Source: an uncultured Clostridia bacterium
GTDB lineage: Bacteria > Bacillota > Clostridia > Oscillospirales > Acutalibacteraceae
Assembly: GCA_947627725.1 (NCBI GenBank)
Contig: CANQXE010000016.1
Coordinates: 1-59,698, forward strand
Direction of reading: 5' to 3'
DNA length: 59,698 bases
Shown here: positions 25,207 to 34,346 of the stretch, piece after piece
Position numbering within the stretch: position 1 is the first letter of the stretch
How the letters are laid out: every line of letters begins with the position of its first letter
The notes under the pieces: generated by a model
What the model was told of the DNA's origin: nothing
The model's input: the letters and a program-made list of their open reading frames with translations, nothing else
Databases searched by the model: none
Made by a program: the position numbers and the translations under genes

Positions 25207-25478
25207 TCACAACTCCTCTTCCAAGTCCAGACGATTAGAATTATTTTCATTGCAGATTGAAATATCGTTGTTGAATAGATAGTTTTTAATGATTGATTCT
25301 AAAAATTTATCAAATTCGTTTTGCTTTCCGTTGTAGGAAATCGTAACACTGTTAATGTTATTCTGAATTTTATTCATTGCCATACGGCAACACAGATTCT
25401 AAAAGTTTTCCGTCATTCCTCCAATCAAATTGTATTTGCGATAATAATGATCGACTTGTTTTTTAGTTTTTGTTTCAT
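25207..25478 (-). pseudogene. Broken small mobile-element gene upstream of the recombinase
   Basis: The minus strand holds a decayed small gene. An ATG (25476-25478) after AAAGGAAA opens MKQKLKN, then the frame shifts in an A-rich run into KKQVDHYYRKYNLIGGMTENF, which ends at an in-frame amber codon (25399-25401), and the same frame continues as NLCCRMAMNKIQNNINSV and on to EEEL. A 58-residue piece from an internal ATG (25381-25383) to the stop at 25207 is still open and could be translated. Small genes at this spot are common in such elements. A stem CCTGCCGA/TCGGCAGG lies at 25493-25512 between it and the relaxase gene. Confidence 0.6.
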
Positions 25479-25522
25479 AGATTTCCTTTCTGCCTGCCGA
25501 TTACTCGGCAGGATTTTTTAAT

Positions 25523-26881
25523 TTACATAAATATTTTTGGACCTTGTTCTTCTTCATAGTCATTATTGTAACTTCCGTCAGAAGATAAATCTTTCAGTCC
25601 GTGTGCAAGGCGTTTTTCCTGTTCCTTTGATAATAGTTTTCTGTCAAACTGTTTGTTAAGATTATCAAATCTTTTTCTCGCACTTGCATTGAACATATCT
25701 GCAAGTAAACTCACAACAGAAGATAAAATCATTCCGTTGTCGGTGTAATTCCATTTTTGATATGGAATATGGCAATCCATTTTGAGTACAGCTTGTATGA
25801 TTTTGTTCTTGATTGATCTGAATTCTTTGTTCTCCTCAATCGGAATGATTTTGTTTTTGTTATCATAATACAACGATAGCTTTTCATTATTAATCTCATT
25901 CCATTTGTCATAAAGAGCAGAGAGGTTGTCATTTTTCATTAACTCTTTTAGAATTTCATTGACAATTTCTTTTGTCTTTTTGGGAAGATAACCATAGGCT
26001 TTCTTACCCTTGCAGTTATCAAGTTGCTTTCTCAATTCCAAAATCAGATTAAATAACTGTGGTGACGGCTCTAAGATGTAATTATAATCATCAAGAACTT
26101 CTTCAAGCAATTCATTAAAACTGTCTTTCAATTCATCACGATATCTGGTTTGCATTTTAAAATGCTTGTACTGTTCGTTGCGGAAAATATCGTTGCCGAA
26201 TGCACTTCGCATAGATTCAATGCCTTTGTTGGTAAGAAAACCTTGTCCGCTTTTTGAATATACAACTAAATGAATATGCGGATGATGCGTTGTGTTGTGA
26301 AACGCTGCATACCATTTCAGATCTGACGGCGGAATGTTATGCGCCTTTGCAATCTCAATCATATTTTTTCTGACTTCCTTTTTCCATTTGTCAGCATTGT
26401 TGTAACCGAGTCTTTCAGCATCTTCTCGTTTCAAACTTATCACGTGTGTCCATACAATTCCGTTGTGATTTGATACTTCTTCCGCAACAAAATCAATGTT
26501 AATCTTATCATCTGTTTGAGAAAACAATCCGTGCTTGCCGAGCTTTTCCACACCCGGTCGTTCTGCAATATATGATACTAACGCTTTGAGTTCGTCAGTT
26601 CTGTCTGCATTTCTTTCAATGAATGTATCAATAAACTCTGTTGCATTTGACTTTGTAGGTTTGCTTGCGTAATCAACAAATTCAATATACTTCTTTGTTT
26701 TAGGATAATTCTTTATGATTGAATTGATTAATGTTTGTTGCTTTTTTGTTTCAGGAGAGTTGTCAATTCCATTCGGTAATTTCTCAACACCCTCACGAGT
26801 TCCCATATATTTAACTAACTTACCTACATTAGAACGCTTTGGATTTTTAAAATATCTGCTTGTAAAAATTATCTTAGCCAT
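25523..26881 (-). CDS. MobP-type relaxase
   Basis: Conjugative relaxase of 452 residues that would nick oriT and pilot the strand into a recipient. The HUH signature is HNTTHHPHIHLVVYS (about residues 195-209), with an N-terminal block IIFTSRYFKNPKRSNVGKLV and KYMGTREGVEKLP typical of MobP3-like proteins from Firmicutes elements. The start is the ATG at 26881 (MAKIIF) after AAGGAATTCT. It overlaps the upstream relaxosome gene by eight bases. No coupling protein or type IV secretion genes are in the window, so the element is mobilizable rather than self-transmissible as far as can be seen. Confidence 0.9.
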   Translation of the reverse strand: MAKIIFTSRYFKNPKRSNVGKLVKYMGTREGVEKLPNGIDNSPETKKQQTLINSIIKNYPKTKKYIEFVDYASKPTKSNATEFIDTFIERNADRTDELKALVSYIAERPGVEKLGKHGLFSQTDDKINIDFVAEEVSNHNGIVWTHVISLKREDAERLGYNNADKWKKEVRKNMIEIAKAHNIPPSDLKWYAAFHNTTHHPHIHLVVYSKSGQGFLTNKGIESMRSAFGNDIFRNEQYKHFKMQTRYRDELKDSFNELLEEVLDDYNYILEPSPQLFNLILELRKQLDNCKGKKAYGYLPKKTKEIVNEILKELMKNDNLSALYDKWNEINNEKLSLYYDNKNKIIPIEENKEFRSIKNKIIQAVLKMDCHIPYQKWNYTDNGMILSSVVSLLADMFNASARKRFDNLNKQFDRKLLSKEQEKRLAHGLKDLSSDGSYNNDYEEEQGPKIFM

Positions 26882-27290
26882 AGAATTCCTTTGCCAATGC
26901 AGAATCATATTTTATTGAATTGAAATCAATTATGCCGTTTGTTGTTGCAACTTTTTCTGCACATACATTATCAAGATATTGTGACAATTCATCATCAATT
27001 TTGTAAGCATAACTTAAAATACAATTCTGCTTTGCTGATTCAACAGCTAATTTAAATATCAATTCTGATAAGCAATCCTGCAAAGACTCAACTTGATTTT
27101 TGATTTCGTTACTGACAAGTGGTGCAAGATAATCTGCACTTTTCTTGTGCATAAGGTAGCCGATGTAGAAATTCACGGCTGATCTGACGAATGAACTTTT
27201 GTTATCATCATACGAAAAAGGCAATGTTTTTTCAATTTCGTCTATCATTTCCGGACGCATCCAGATTGAATACTTCTTCATATTTTCCAT
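26874..27290 (-). CDS. Relaxosome accessory protein, ribbon-helix-helix type
   Basis: A 138-residue protein whose N-terminus (KYSIWMRPEMIDEIEKTLPF, then SSFVRSAVNFYIGYL) has the shape of a ribbon-helix-helix DNA-binding domain, followed by a helical C-terminal region. It is directly upstream of and overlaps the relaxase, as MobC-type accessory proteins do; they bind oriT and help the relaxase. The ATG at 27290 follows GGAGATATTT. Confidence 0.75.
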   Translation of the reverse strand: MENMKKYSIWMRPEMIDEIEKTLPFSYDDNKSSFVRSAVNFYIGYLMHKKSADYLAPLVSNEIKNQVESLQDCLSELIFKLAVESAKQNCILSYAYKIDDELSQYLDNVCAEKVATTNGIIDFNSIKYDSALAKEFYG

Positions 27291-27621
27291 AAATATCTCC
27301 GTTTCTTACATACGCCTATCATGGCGCATACTAAATAATTCAAAATTTCTTTAAAATTTGGTTGGTTCTGCCGTCCGATGTGTGTTGTTGGGCGCAACAA
27401 CATGCGCCTGACTTTAACCTGCTTTTTATATTCAACTGCAATATTGTTGATTATTTAGCTGTTTCATTACCAAAACATAGTTCGTTTTATTTGTTAGTGT
27501 GATCTCGACAAATGCCCACAAATTGAGTTTTGTACATTCTTCGATTCTTTTGCTGTCTTTCATTTTTTCATTGTGAAAGGCTTTTGTATTGTTTGTCACT
27601 ATCTGTTAGAGCAGGGCTGCT
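27291..27621. other. Non-coding region, candidate oriT
   Basis: No gene is visible. Upstream of the mobilization genes lies a perfect inverted repeat GTTGTTG-GGCG-CAACAAC (27384-27401) followed by ATGCGCCTGAC, a layout typical of a transfer origin with a nic site beside a hairpin. The rest is AT-rich leader sequence with a mildly paired GAAAGGC-type segment near 27570. Confidence 0.45.
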
Positions 27622-27894
27622 CTAAATTTTATTGACCGTGTAGAGATTAGTCTGCTGTGCATTATCCAAAAACCTTTTTGAAATATTCACATAGCCTTTA
27701 TTCTGTAATGCATACAATGTTTTTCTGCAAGTCGCATTGCAAATACCGCAATAATGAGCAATGTTAGGTACAGACCAGTAGCTTTGATTTTTCTTATCCT
27801 TGGATTTGACTAAGAAACTGTATACAACAAATTCAATCGGTTTCAGTCCTTCGTCAAAAATCTTGTTAGGCAATAGAAAATAATTTCCGTTAAT
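27622..27894 (-). CDS. Replication-type winged-helix protein with apparent ATT start
   Basis: A 90-residue winged-helix/HTH protein of the kind found in Clostridia mobile elements: LPNKIFDEGLKPIEFVVYSF, then SVPNIAHYCGICNATCRKTL as the recognition helix and LQNKGYVNISKRF as the wing. A strong AGGAGG (27903-27908) stands eight bases before an ATT codon (27892-27894) that opens INGNYFLLPNKIF; the only standard start, a TTG at 27871-27873, is 29 bases away. An ATT start or a mutated ATG is therefore indicated. It probably regulates element genes or replication. Confidence 0.65.
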   Translation of the reverse strand: MNGNYFLLPNKIFDEGLKPIEFVVYSFLVKSKDKKNQSYWSVPNIAHYCGICNATCRKTLYALQNKGYVNISKRFLDNAQQTNLYTVNKI

Positions 27895-28155
27895 GCTTAA
27901 AACCTCCTTCCGTATTTATTTTGTCGGAGTCATGGCAACAAGGTTTATCGCTCGTGCAAATGCAGTCGTGGCGCCCTAGTCGCTCGTCCTTTTTTAATGG
28001 CTGCGTTATTCAATTTTCAAGGTTCAGTAAATTCTTGTTGTGAAAAAGAATTTATGTTATGATTTTAGCAGATTGATATTATTTTAAAAGCTTTCAGCGT
28101 GGCAGATTGTAAATTCAAAATTTTCAAAAGATTGATTATTCACAGGAGGGATAGT

Positions 28156-28371
28156 ATGAGATGGAGTGACTTTGATGATAGTTATTTTGCGATCAGCATA
28201 AATTTCAGTGATGATAAGAAAACTTTTCACGCATATACTAATCCTATTTCAAGTTCTGATACAGATATACTAAATATATTTGATAGCATATTTAATGAAT
28301 TAAATCGGTTTATTGAATTTGATTTCAGGTTTGTCTTTCAATACAGAAAAGAATTAAAAAGAATTGACTGA
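28156..28371 (+). CDS. Small hypothetical protein, possibly cut short
   Basis: A 71-residue protein (MRWSDFDDSYFAISINFSDD...) whose ATG is seven bases after AGGAGG. No family recognised. The frame ends at TGA (28369-28371), but the same frame continues without a break for 20 more codons (DSQDKIVNLLMAWIEKEMIE) to TAA at 28432-28434, which looks like the rest of the protein, so the TGA may be a recent nonsense mutation. The 260 bases upstream of the gene hold the divergent promoters for it and the HTH gene but no other feature I can defend. Confidence 0.5.
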   Translation: MRWSDFDDSYFAISINFSDDKKTFHAYTNPISSSDTDILNIFDSIFNELNRFIEFDFRFVFQYRKELKRID

Positions 28372-28436
28372 GATTCACAAGATAAAATTGTCAATCTTCT
28401 TATGGCTTGGATAGAAAAAGAAATGATTGAATAAAA

Positions 28437-28572
28437 AAGAAAGAGGTTCATCTATTAATCTAACTGAATCTCTTTTCATATAATTTATGCTTGAAATCAG
28501 ATCGAAACAGAGTTAACATACTGAAAAAGTAATTGCCGTTGGTATGACTAAACCAACGGCAATTACTTTTTC
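28437..28572. terminator. Two terminator hairpins
   Basis: A weaker stem AAAGAGGTTCA/TGAATCTCTTT at about 28441-28476 and a very strong one GAAAAAGTAATTGCCGTTGGT with its complement at 28523-28572, flanked by A and T runs. They separate the small gene from the convergent histidine kinase gene. Confidence 0.75.
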
Positions 28573-28678
28573 ATAGAATTATTCACATATATGAAACAAT
28601 ATTTTATTATTACATTTTTCTTCAGACTAAAGTATTTCTATGTTTAATAGTGCTCAGTTCAATTTTAGAACAAGATAA

Positions 28679-30067
28679 TTAGTTTAAAATGTTGTAGTTA
28701 GTCCAAAATTCGGGATTGCTATTTACCGGCTTTTTGTTATCAAGGAATGTTTCGGTATACCACACATCGCTTGTATGCCTTGAACGGTATTCTCCGCCAT
28801 ATTTTTTGGCGATTTCTTTTATGATGCCTATACCGTTTCCATGCTCATCGGATTTTTTCTTTTTTTCGGCTTGTTTCATATCAGAAAATCCGTTTTCACT
28901 TTCAATCATTATTTTGTCTTGGCTAATCACAATACCAATTTTACATTTCTTATCGTTTCTTAGTTGATATACTGCATTAAGTGAATTGTCAATAATATTG
29001 TTAAGCAAACGGCATAAATCATAATCATCAATATACACAGGCGCAGTGTCTGTTATTTCAGCAATAAACTGTATGCGGTCTTTTTCAGCTTTGTTTTTCT
29101 TCATGTAAATAATTGTGTTGATTGTTTCATTTGAACAAATAGAGAATCCTGCCAGACCGAGCAAATCCTCGTTGGTGGTTGACAAAATGGAAAGCGCTTT
29201 TTCAGGCTTTCCGATTTCAATAAAGCCTTTTGCGGTAGTTACTATATTTGCAAAATCGTGCTTTATTTTTCTAAACTCCTGCTTTTCCTGTTTTAGCATA
29301 AGTATCTGATGATAGTCCATTTTGTTTTTTAAAAGCTCTTTCTCATATTCATTGTTCTTTTCAATGATTTTTTCAAAATAATTTATCATAAAAGGGAAAG
29401 AGCAGTCGAGCAGCAATACTATTGCATAAAGAATAATTATGGCAAAATAAGCAGCAATGCCAAGGTAATTATGGTCAAGTTTTATCGGAACAAACATTAA
29501 AGGGACGATTATAAATGATATATGTGAAATGGGAAATACAGATAAATAGATTAAAAGTTTAGAGGTTTTATTTTTACTTCTTCTGTTTTTTATAAATTTA
29601 AATACAGCTCCAAACAGAATTCCGAATATTACATACAAAATGCAGGATGATAAGTAAAGTGTTAAAAAATCAAGATTGGGATTTTCCGAACCAAATACTT
29701 CAGAATACTCTTTTCCCTTTGTTGCTGTCATATTTATTACTGCGTTAATAGCTCCACATGCAAATTGCGATATAAGAGCAATAATCACTGTAAGAATTTT
29801 ATCATATATTTTACCTTCCGTAAGAAGCAGCAGAATTATAAAACATAAAACAGCAAACGACGGATATCCCAGAACATCAAGCTGCGGTTGGTTATATAAT
29901 AGAATTGATGTAATAATTCTTGCAGCAAATATTGCCAAGAATGTAATAAGCGGATGGAATTTGTCTTTCAAAATTCCTCTGTAAATACAAAAAAATGATA
30001 CTGAATATGCAAACAGTGAAAGTATTCTCCAAGGAAAAAGTGTTGTTAAATCAATTATTGGTCCCAT
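28679..30067 (-). CDS. AgrC-like sensor histidine kinase
   Basis: A 462-residue membrane sensor kinase of the GHKL/HPK10 group that pairs with LytTR regulators. About seven N-terminal membrane helices (residues 10-230) precede a coiled-coil region, the phosphoacceptor in FRKIKHDFANIV (His about residue 270), and a GHKL ATPase domain with LLNNIIDNSLNAVY and HGNGIGIIKEIAKKYGG. Relatives sense secreted cyclic peptides. It is nine bases from the response regulator gene, which precedes it on the same strand. No agrB- or agrD-like gene is visible nearby, so the signal is unknown. Confidence 0.88.
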   Translation of the reverse strand: MGPIIDLTTLFPWRILSLFAYSVSFFCIYRGILKDKFHPLITFLAIFAARIITSILLYNQPQLDVLGYPSFAVLCFIILLLLTEGKIYDKILTVIIALISQFACGAINAVINMTATKGKEYSEVFGSENPNLDFLTLYLSSCILYVIFGILFGAVFKFIKNRRSKNKTSKLLIYLSVFPISHISFIIVPLMFVPIKLDHNYLGIAAYFAIIILYAIVLLLDCSFPFMINYFEKIIEKNNEYEKELLKNKMDYHQILMLKQEKQEFRKIKHDFANIVTTAKGFIEIGKPEKALSILSTTNEDLLGLAGFSICSNETINTIIYMKKNKAEKDRIQFIAEITDTAPVYIDDYDLCRLLNNIIDNSLNAVYQLRNDKKCKIGIVISQDKIMIESENGFSDMKQAEKKKKSDEHGNGIGIIKEIAKKYGGEYRSRHTSDVWYTETFLDNKKPVNSNPEFWTNYNILN

Positions 30068-30076
30068 ATTGTTCTC

Positions 30077-30793
30077 CTATAAATTTCTAAGATAATTTTT
30101 GTATGTCTCTATTATTTTATTATATTTTTTTGGTGGAATCGGTATTATTGCTTGTCCTGAATTTATAATAAACTTGTGTGGTTCATAGCCTGTTATGTGA
30201 TTCATATTTATTAAATAACATTTGTGGCACCTCAAAAAATTTGGAGGAAGTGTATCAGCATATTCCTTTAGGCTTGAATATATTGTAATGCTGTCATTAT
30301 TCTGTAAATGTAGCGTAATGTTATTATTAAATGTTTCTATGTACTGTAAATTCTGCAGATTAACTATATAATTTTTTGATCTTGATTTAACGATTGTTAG
30401 ATTGGGATCTTTTTTTGTTGTATTCTGTAATGCCCTTTGCAGTGCTTTATATAAATTTTCTTCAGTTATTTTTGATTTCACAAGATAATAACAGCAATTG
30501 GATTCTGAAATATTATAAGCACATTGAGGAAATGACGTCATAAAAATAATTTGTGTATAATTGCTTTTTATATTTTCTATAGACCAATCCATTGCATTTT
30601 CATCATTAACCATAATATCCAGAAATAAAATATCGACTTTATTATTATCAATATATTGCTTTAAATTGGATAGAGAATGAAAACAGCTTACCTCACAATC
30701 CATTTTAAATGTAGTATGCATACACTGTTTTATTTTATAAACTATGACTTCCTGATAAGATAGGTCATCTTCACAAATTACAATATTAATCAT
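30077..30793 (-). CDS. LytTR-family response regulator (AgrA-like)
   Basis: A 238-residue regulator: receiver domain (residues 1-120) with phosphoacceptor D59 in VDILFLDIMVND and acidic pocket ICEDD, then a LytTR DNA-binding domain (about 135-238; NYIVNLQNLQYIETFNNN, FLRCHKCYLINMNHITG). It is first in the operon with the AgrC-like kinase. The gene is divergent from the DUF2997/AAA+ cargo operon across a 225-base AT-rich gap, so that operon is the natural candidate target; I could not pick out a convincing LytTR direct repeat by eye. Confidence 0.9.
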   Translation of the reverse strand: MINIVICEDDLSYQEVIVYKIKQCMHTTFKMDCEVSCFHSLSNLKQYIDNNKVDILFLDIMVNDENAMDWSIENIKSNYTQIIFMTSFPQCAYNISESNCCYYLVKSKITEENLYKALQRALQNTTKKDPNLTIVKSRSKNYIVNLQNLQYIETFNNNITLHLQNNDSITIYSSLKEYADTLPPNFLRCHKCYLINMNHITGYEPHKFIINSGQAIIPIPPKKYNKIIETYKNYLRNL

Positions 30794-31018
30794 ATTACTC
30801 CTCTTAAACGCAAAATAAACATGACTATATTATAACATAAATATTGCTATTGTAAAAGTTATTCACCATGCTAATTAAGTTCTATACCCTATAAATATTG
30901 TAAATGAAAATAGTATTTAGTAAGATTTTAAGGAGAAAATCAGAAAGAGTAAATTTTTGTTTATAATTTAATTAATATCTTATCAAGAATGAATTGATTT
31001 ATGAAAGAGGTTTTTTTT

Positions 31019-31222
31019 ATGAAACAAATACAAATTAGAATTTTACCAAATGGTGAAATAAAAGCAGAAACTTATGGAATAAAAGGTAAAACATGTTTAA
31101 AGTACATTGCCGAAATTGAAAGAATGGCAAATGCCGTTACACAAGATTCCGATTTTACAAAAGAATATTTGGCAACAGAAGAAAATGTGACACTAATTAC
31201 CGAACAGGAGGTAAATTCATAA
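31019..31222 (+). CDS. DUF2997-like small protein
   Basis: A 67-residue protein (MKQIQIRILPNGEIKAETYG, then GKTCLKYIAEIERM). The pattern of an I-x-I-x-PDGEV-like strand followed by a G-x-KGKxC-L motif and an acidic tail matches the DUF2997 family, small proteins of unknown role that often sit with Ycf46-like ATPases and DUF1257. The ATG at 31019 is nine bases after AGAGG; an ATG at 31001 overlaps that site. It is first in a tightly packed operon and its stop overlaps the next start (TAATG). Confidence 0.75.
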   Translation: MKQIQIRILPNGEIKAETYGIKGKTCLKYIAEIERMANAVTQDSDFTKEYLATEENVTLITEQEVNS

Positions 31223-32121
31223 TGGCATTAACAAATAAAGGTACTAAGTGGGAAAATAAAAATTCTTTATTTTTAGTATGGGGATTTTTTCCGATATTGA
31301 ACTGCGTACCCTTTTTTCATATGAATGCACGTATTGAAAATAAAAAGTATAAAAAACTTGCTTGGGCAAGTGTCGTAATAAATATAATTTGTATTGTTTC
31401 TATAATTATTACTATGGTTTGTACTGTCCAAATTACTTATTATGACAGAATGGGATTATACGATTATAGAGATACTGCTCCGCAGATAGAGAATTATTTA
31501 GGTTACAATTACTATGATAAATATGGAAGCGATTACAATAAACAGCCTGAGTATTATGAGTATGAAAAGGATTATAGAAATTGGAGTAACTCTGAAGAGA
31601 TTAAAGTTGCATCAAGGCATGCTGAGGATGTTGAAATAAAATGGGTATATATTGATGTAATGACAATAGTTATTTATTTTGTTTTCAATATCATTATCCT
31701 TATTTTGGCTTTTTTTGAACGTCCTAAATATTTGAGAGAATTGGCAAAGGTTTATAGTGCATCAGATGTTTTCAAACGAATGTCAAATGTAAAGTTAGGT
31801 ATTACTGATAAATCTAATGAAAAAAGAAAAGAAACTGATTTAGAAAAAGATAGCAATGAAAAGAGAATAATAATTGATATTAATTCTGCAAGTGAAGAAG
31901 AATTGTCGGCATTACAGGGCTTGACTATTGTTGATGTAAAAAAAGCCATCTCCTATAGAAATGAAAATAATGGATTCAATAGTATTGACGAGTTCTTTAC
32001 TTGTATCAACGCAAAACCCCACATTATTGTTACTCTTGAAAAGCAATTGATTGTTGGTGAATATAAATTTTCTAAAACAGAAAAGGCAGATAATTCCGGC
32101 AAGAGAATGCTTGATTTATAA
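31222..32121 (+). CDS. Membrane protein with cytoplasmic ComEA-type HhH domain
   Basis: A 299-residue protein. A short N-terminal hydrophobic stretch (SLFLVWGFFPILNCVPFF), a second helix (VVINIICIVSIIITMVCTV), a Tyr-rich loop, and a third helix (VMTIVIYFVFNIIILILAFF) are followed by a charged linker and a helix-hairpin-helix domain (IDINSASEEELSALQGLTIV to about residue 285). HhH domains bind DNA or mediate protein contacts. Start and stop both overlap neighbouring genes by one base, so it is translationally coupled to the DUF2997-like and radical SAM genes. The combination of this HhH with membrane helices and these partners is not one I recognise from characterised systems. Confidence 0.75.
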   Translation: MALTNKGTKWENKNSLFLVWGFFPILNCVPFFHMNARIENKKYKKLAWASVVINIICIVSIIITMVCTVQITYYDRMGLYDYRDTAPQIENYLGYNYYDKYGSDYNKQPEYYEYEKDYRNWSNSEEIKVASRHAEDVEIKWVYIDVMTIVIYFVFNIIILILAFFERPKYLRELAKVYSASDVFKRMSNVKLGITDKSNEKRKETDLEKDSNEKRIIIDINSASEEELSALQGLTIVDVKKAISYRNENNGFNSIDEFFTCINAKPHIIVTLEKQLIVGEYKFSKTEKADNSGKRMLDL

Positions 32122-32711
32122 TGAGAGTACATAGAATTGTTGAAAAGACTTATGCAGAAGGTCCCGGATGCAGATTTTGTGTTTGGGTACAGGGCTGTAA
32201 TCATAAGTGTGACGGATGTTTTGCTACAAATCTTTGGAGTTTTGAAGGCGGATATGAAATTTCTGTAGATGAAGTAATATCGGCAATCAAGTTAGTTGAA
32301 AAAGATATTTGCGGAATAACATTTTTGGGCGGAGAGCCCTTTGAATATGTTGAAGAACTATCAATAATTGCAAATTATGTTCATTCAATAAATCAAAATG
32401 TAATTACTTTTACCGGTTATAGTTATGAGCAATTATTAAATAAATCCAAAGCTGATCTATTACTCAACCAAACAGATTTATTAATTGACGGAAGATTTGA
32501 AAAGTCTTTAGTTGATTATTCAAGACCACTTGTTGGTTCATTAAATCAGAGATTTATTTATTTAACGGATAAAATTTCTAAAGAAGAAATAAGTCAATAT
32601 AGAAATAGATTTGAAGTTAGAATTTCAAATGACGGCAAAATGGAATTCAACGGTATGGGAAATATTGAAAAACTACAAGAATATATAAAAAAGAAAAAGG
32701 AGTCAATATGA
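32121..32711 (+). CDS. NrdG-like radical SAM protein (4Fe-4S single-cluster)
   Basis: A 196-residue minimal radical SAM enzyme. It carries the activase-type cluster motif CNHKCDGC (C26, C30, C33) with extra cysteines C17 and C20, TFLGGEPFEYVEEL near residue 75, and FTGYSYEQLL near 110, the layout of NrdG and other glycyl-radical activases. No anaerobic ribonucleotide reductase or glycyl-radical enzyme is near, so a different target, possibly a partner in this operon, is likely. It overlaps the AAA+ gene by four bases (ATGA). Confidence 0.85.
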   Translation: MRVHRIVEKTYAEGPGCRFCVWVQGCNHKCDGCFATNLWSFEGGYEISVDEVISAIKLVEKDICGITFLGGEPFEYVEELSIIANYVHSINQNVITFTGYSYEQLLNKSKADLLLNQTDLLIDGRFEKSLVDYSRPLVGSLNQRFIYLTDKISKEEISQYRNRFEVRISNDGKMEFNGMGNIEKLQEYIKKKKESI

Positions 32712-34333
32712 ATACAACAAAATTTATGCAAGATTTTGCGAACCTTGTTAATGCAGGTTTTCCTTATATTTATATACCTTCATATGAGGAAGAACGAATT
32801 ACGAACACAATTAAAAATACAATCAGCAACAAAGAATTAATAAAGAATGACAGAAAATTATATGTTTGGACGCAAACGGATGGATTAGTTAATGATGAAA
32901 CAAAAATCAGGGATACTTCTAATCCTATTAATGCAGTTGAAAGCGTAGCGAAATCAAATGAGGATGCAATTTATATATTTAAGGATTTTCATATATATTT
33001 TGGCGGCGACAGAAATTCAAGACCTGATTATGCCGTTATAAGAAAACTCAGAGATATAATACCGAATCTTAAGTCGAGCAGAAAGACAATTGTTTTTATC
33101 TCTTCAAAGTTGGTAATTCCATGTGATATGGAGAAGGAAATATCTATTCTTGATTTTAGTCTGCCTACCGAGGAAGAAATTAAGTCCCTTCTTAATGAAC
33201 TGATAAGCGGTCTGAATCCCGAAAATGTAAAGCTTACTGAAGATGAAAAAACATTGCTTTCTCGTTCTGCTCTTGGCTTAACAATGCAGGAAGCAGAAAA
33301 TGCCTTTTGCCGTGCGATAGTTAACCTTAAAGGCTTATCTGTTGATGCATTGTCAATCATTCACGAAGAGAAAAATCAAGTTGTTAAAAAAACAGGCGTC
33401 CTTGAATTTGTAAAGTCAGATTTGGATATTAACGATATCGGCGGACTTGAAAATCTGAAAAAATGGCTTATACGCAGAAATAATTCTTGGTCTGAAAAAG
33501 CAAAGCAGTATAATCTGCCTGCCCCCAAAGGCGTTTTAATTACAGGTATTCCCGGATGTGGAAAATCATTAACGGCAAAAGCAATGAGTGCAATTTGGGG
33601 CTTGCCATTACTCAAACTTGATATGGGTAAAATTTTTGGCGGAATAGTAGGCAGCTCGGAAGAAAACATGAGAAAAGCCATTGCAACAGCCGAGGCTATA
33701 GCGCCATCCATTCTTTGGGTGGATGAGATTGAAAAAGGGTTTTCAGGATTGAAATCCGGCGGTGACTCAGGTACATCGGCAAGAGTATTCGGAACATTTC
33801 TAACTTGGATGCAAGAGAAGACTGCACCCGTATTTGTTATTGCAACAGCAAACGATATCAGTTCCCTACCTCCCGAACTTCTTAGGAAAGGCAGATTTGA
33901 CGAGATTTTCTTTGTTGATCTGCCAACGCTTAAGGAAAGAGAAAAAATATTCAGCGTTCATTTAAATAAAAGAATAAAGAATTCTAATATTAATCACGAA
34001 ATTGAAGTATCTGAATCTCTTTGCAATGAATTAGCAAATGCATCGGTAGGTTATGTAGGCGCTGAAATTGAGCAGATTGTAATTGCTGCAATGTATGAAG
34101 CATTCTATGCAGACAGAGGTTTGAGGAAAGAGGATATTTTAAAATCTATAAAAGAAACCGTACCGCTTTCAAGTACGCAGCGTGAACAGATTTTATCATT
34201 AAGAGAATGGGCAAAGGAAAGAGCAGTCCTTGCAACTGCTGTTGAGGATAGAGAAAATTCTGCACCGGATGATAGTAATGACGGAGATTTTGTTAATCAT
34301 CAGGGCGGTAGAATAGTTGATTTTGATATATAA
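32708..34333 (+). CDS. Ycf46-like AAA+ ATPase
   Basis: A 541-residue AAA+ ATPase. The N-terminal region starts FANLVNAGFPYIYIPSYEEE and has LYVWTQTDGL, both typical of the Ycf46 group; the AAA+ core follows with Walker A GIPGCGKSLTAKA (about residue 280), Walker B SILWVDEIEKGFSG (about 335), sensor and Arg-finger regions (IATANDISSLPPELLRKGRF), and a lid domain. The C-terminus is an acidic tail. AAA+ proteins remodel other proteins; the substrate here is unknown but the co-encoded DUF1257, DUF2997 and radical SAM proteins are the obvious candidates. Translation is coupled to the upstream gene. Confidence 0.88.
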   Translation: MNTTKFMQDFANLVNAGFPYIYIPSYEEERITNTIKNTISNKELIKNDRKLYVWTQTDGLVNDETKIRDTSNPINAVESVAKSNEDAIYIFKDFHIYFGGDRNSRPDYAVIRKLRDIIPNLKSSRKTIVFISSKLVIPCDMEKEISILDFSLPTEEEIKSLLNELISGLNPENVKLTEDEKTLLSRSALGLTMQEAENAFCRAIVNLKGLSVDALSIIHEEKNQVVKKTGVLEFVKSDLDINDIGGLENLKKWLIRRNNSWSEKAKQYNLPAPKGVLITGIPGCGKSLTAKAMSAIWGLPLLKLDMGKIFGGIVGSSEENMRKAIATAEAIAPSILWVDEIEKGFSGLKSGGDSGTSARVFGTFLTWMQEKTAPVFVIATANDISSLPPELLRKGRFDEIFFVDLPTLKEREKIFSVHLNKRIKNSNINHEIEVSESLCNELANASVGYVGAEIEQIVIAAMYEAFYADRGLRKEDILKSIKETVPLSSTQREQILSLREWAKERAVLATAVEDRENSAPDDSNDGDFVNHQGGRIVDFDI

Positions 34334-34346
34334 GGAGAAATGAATA

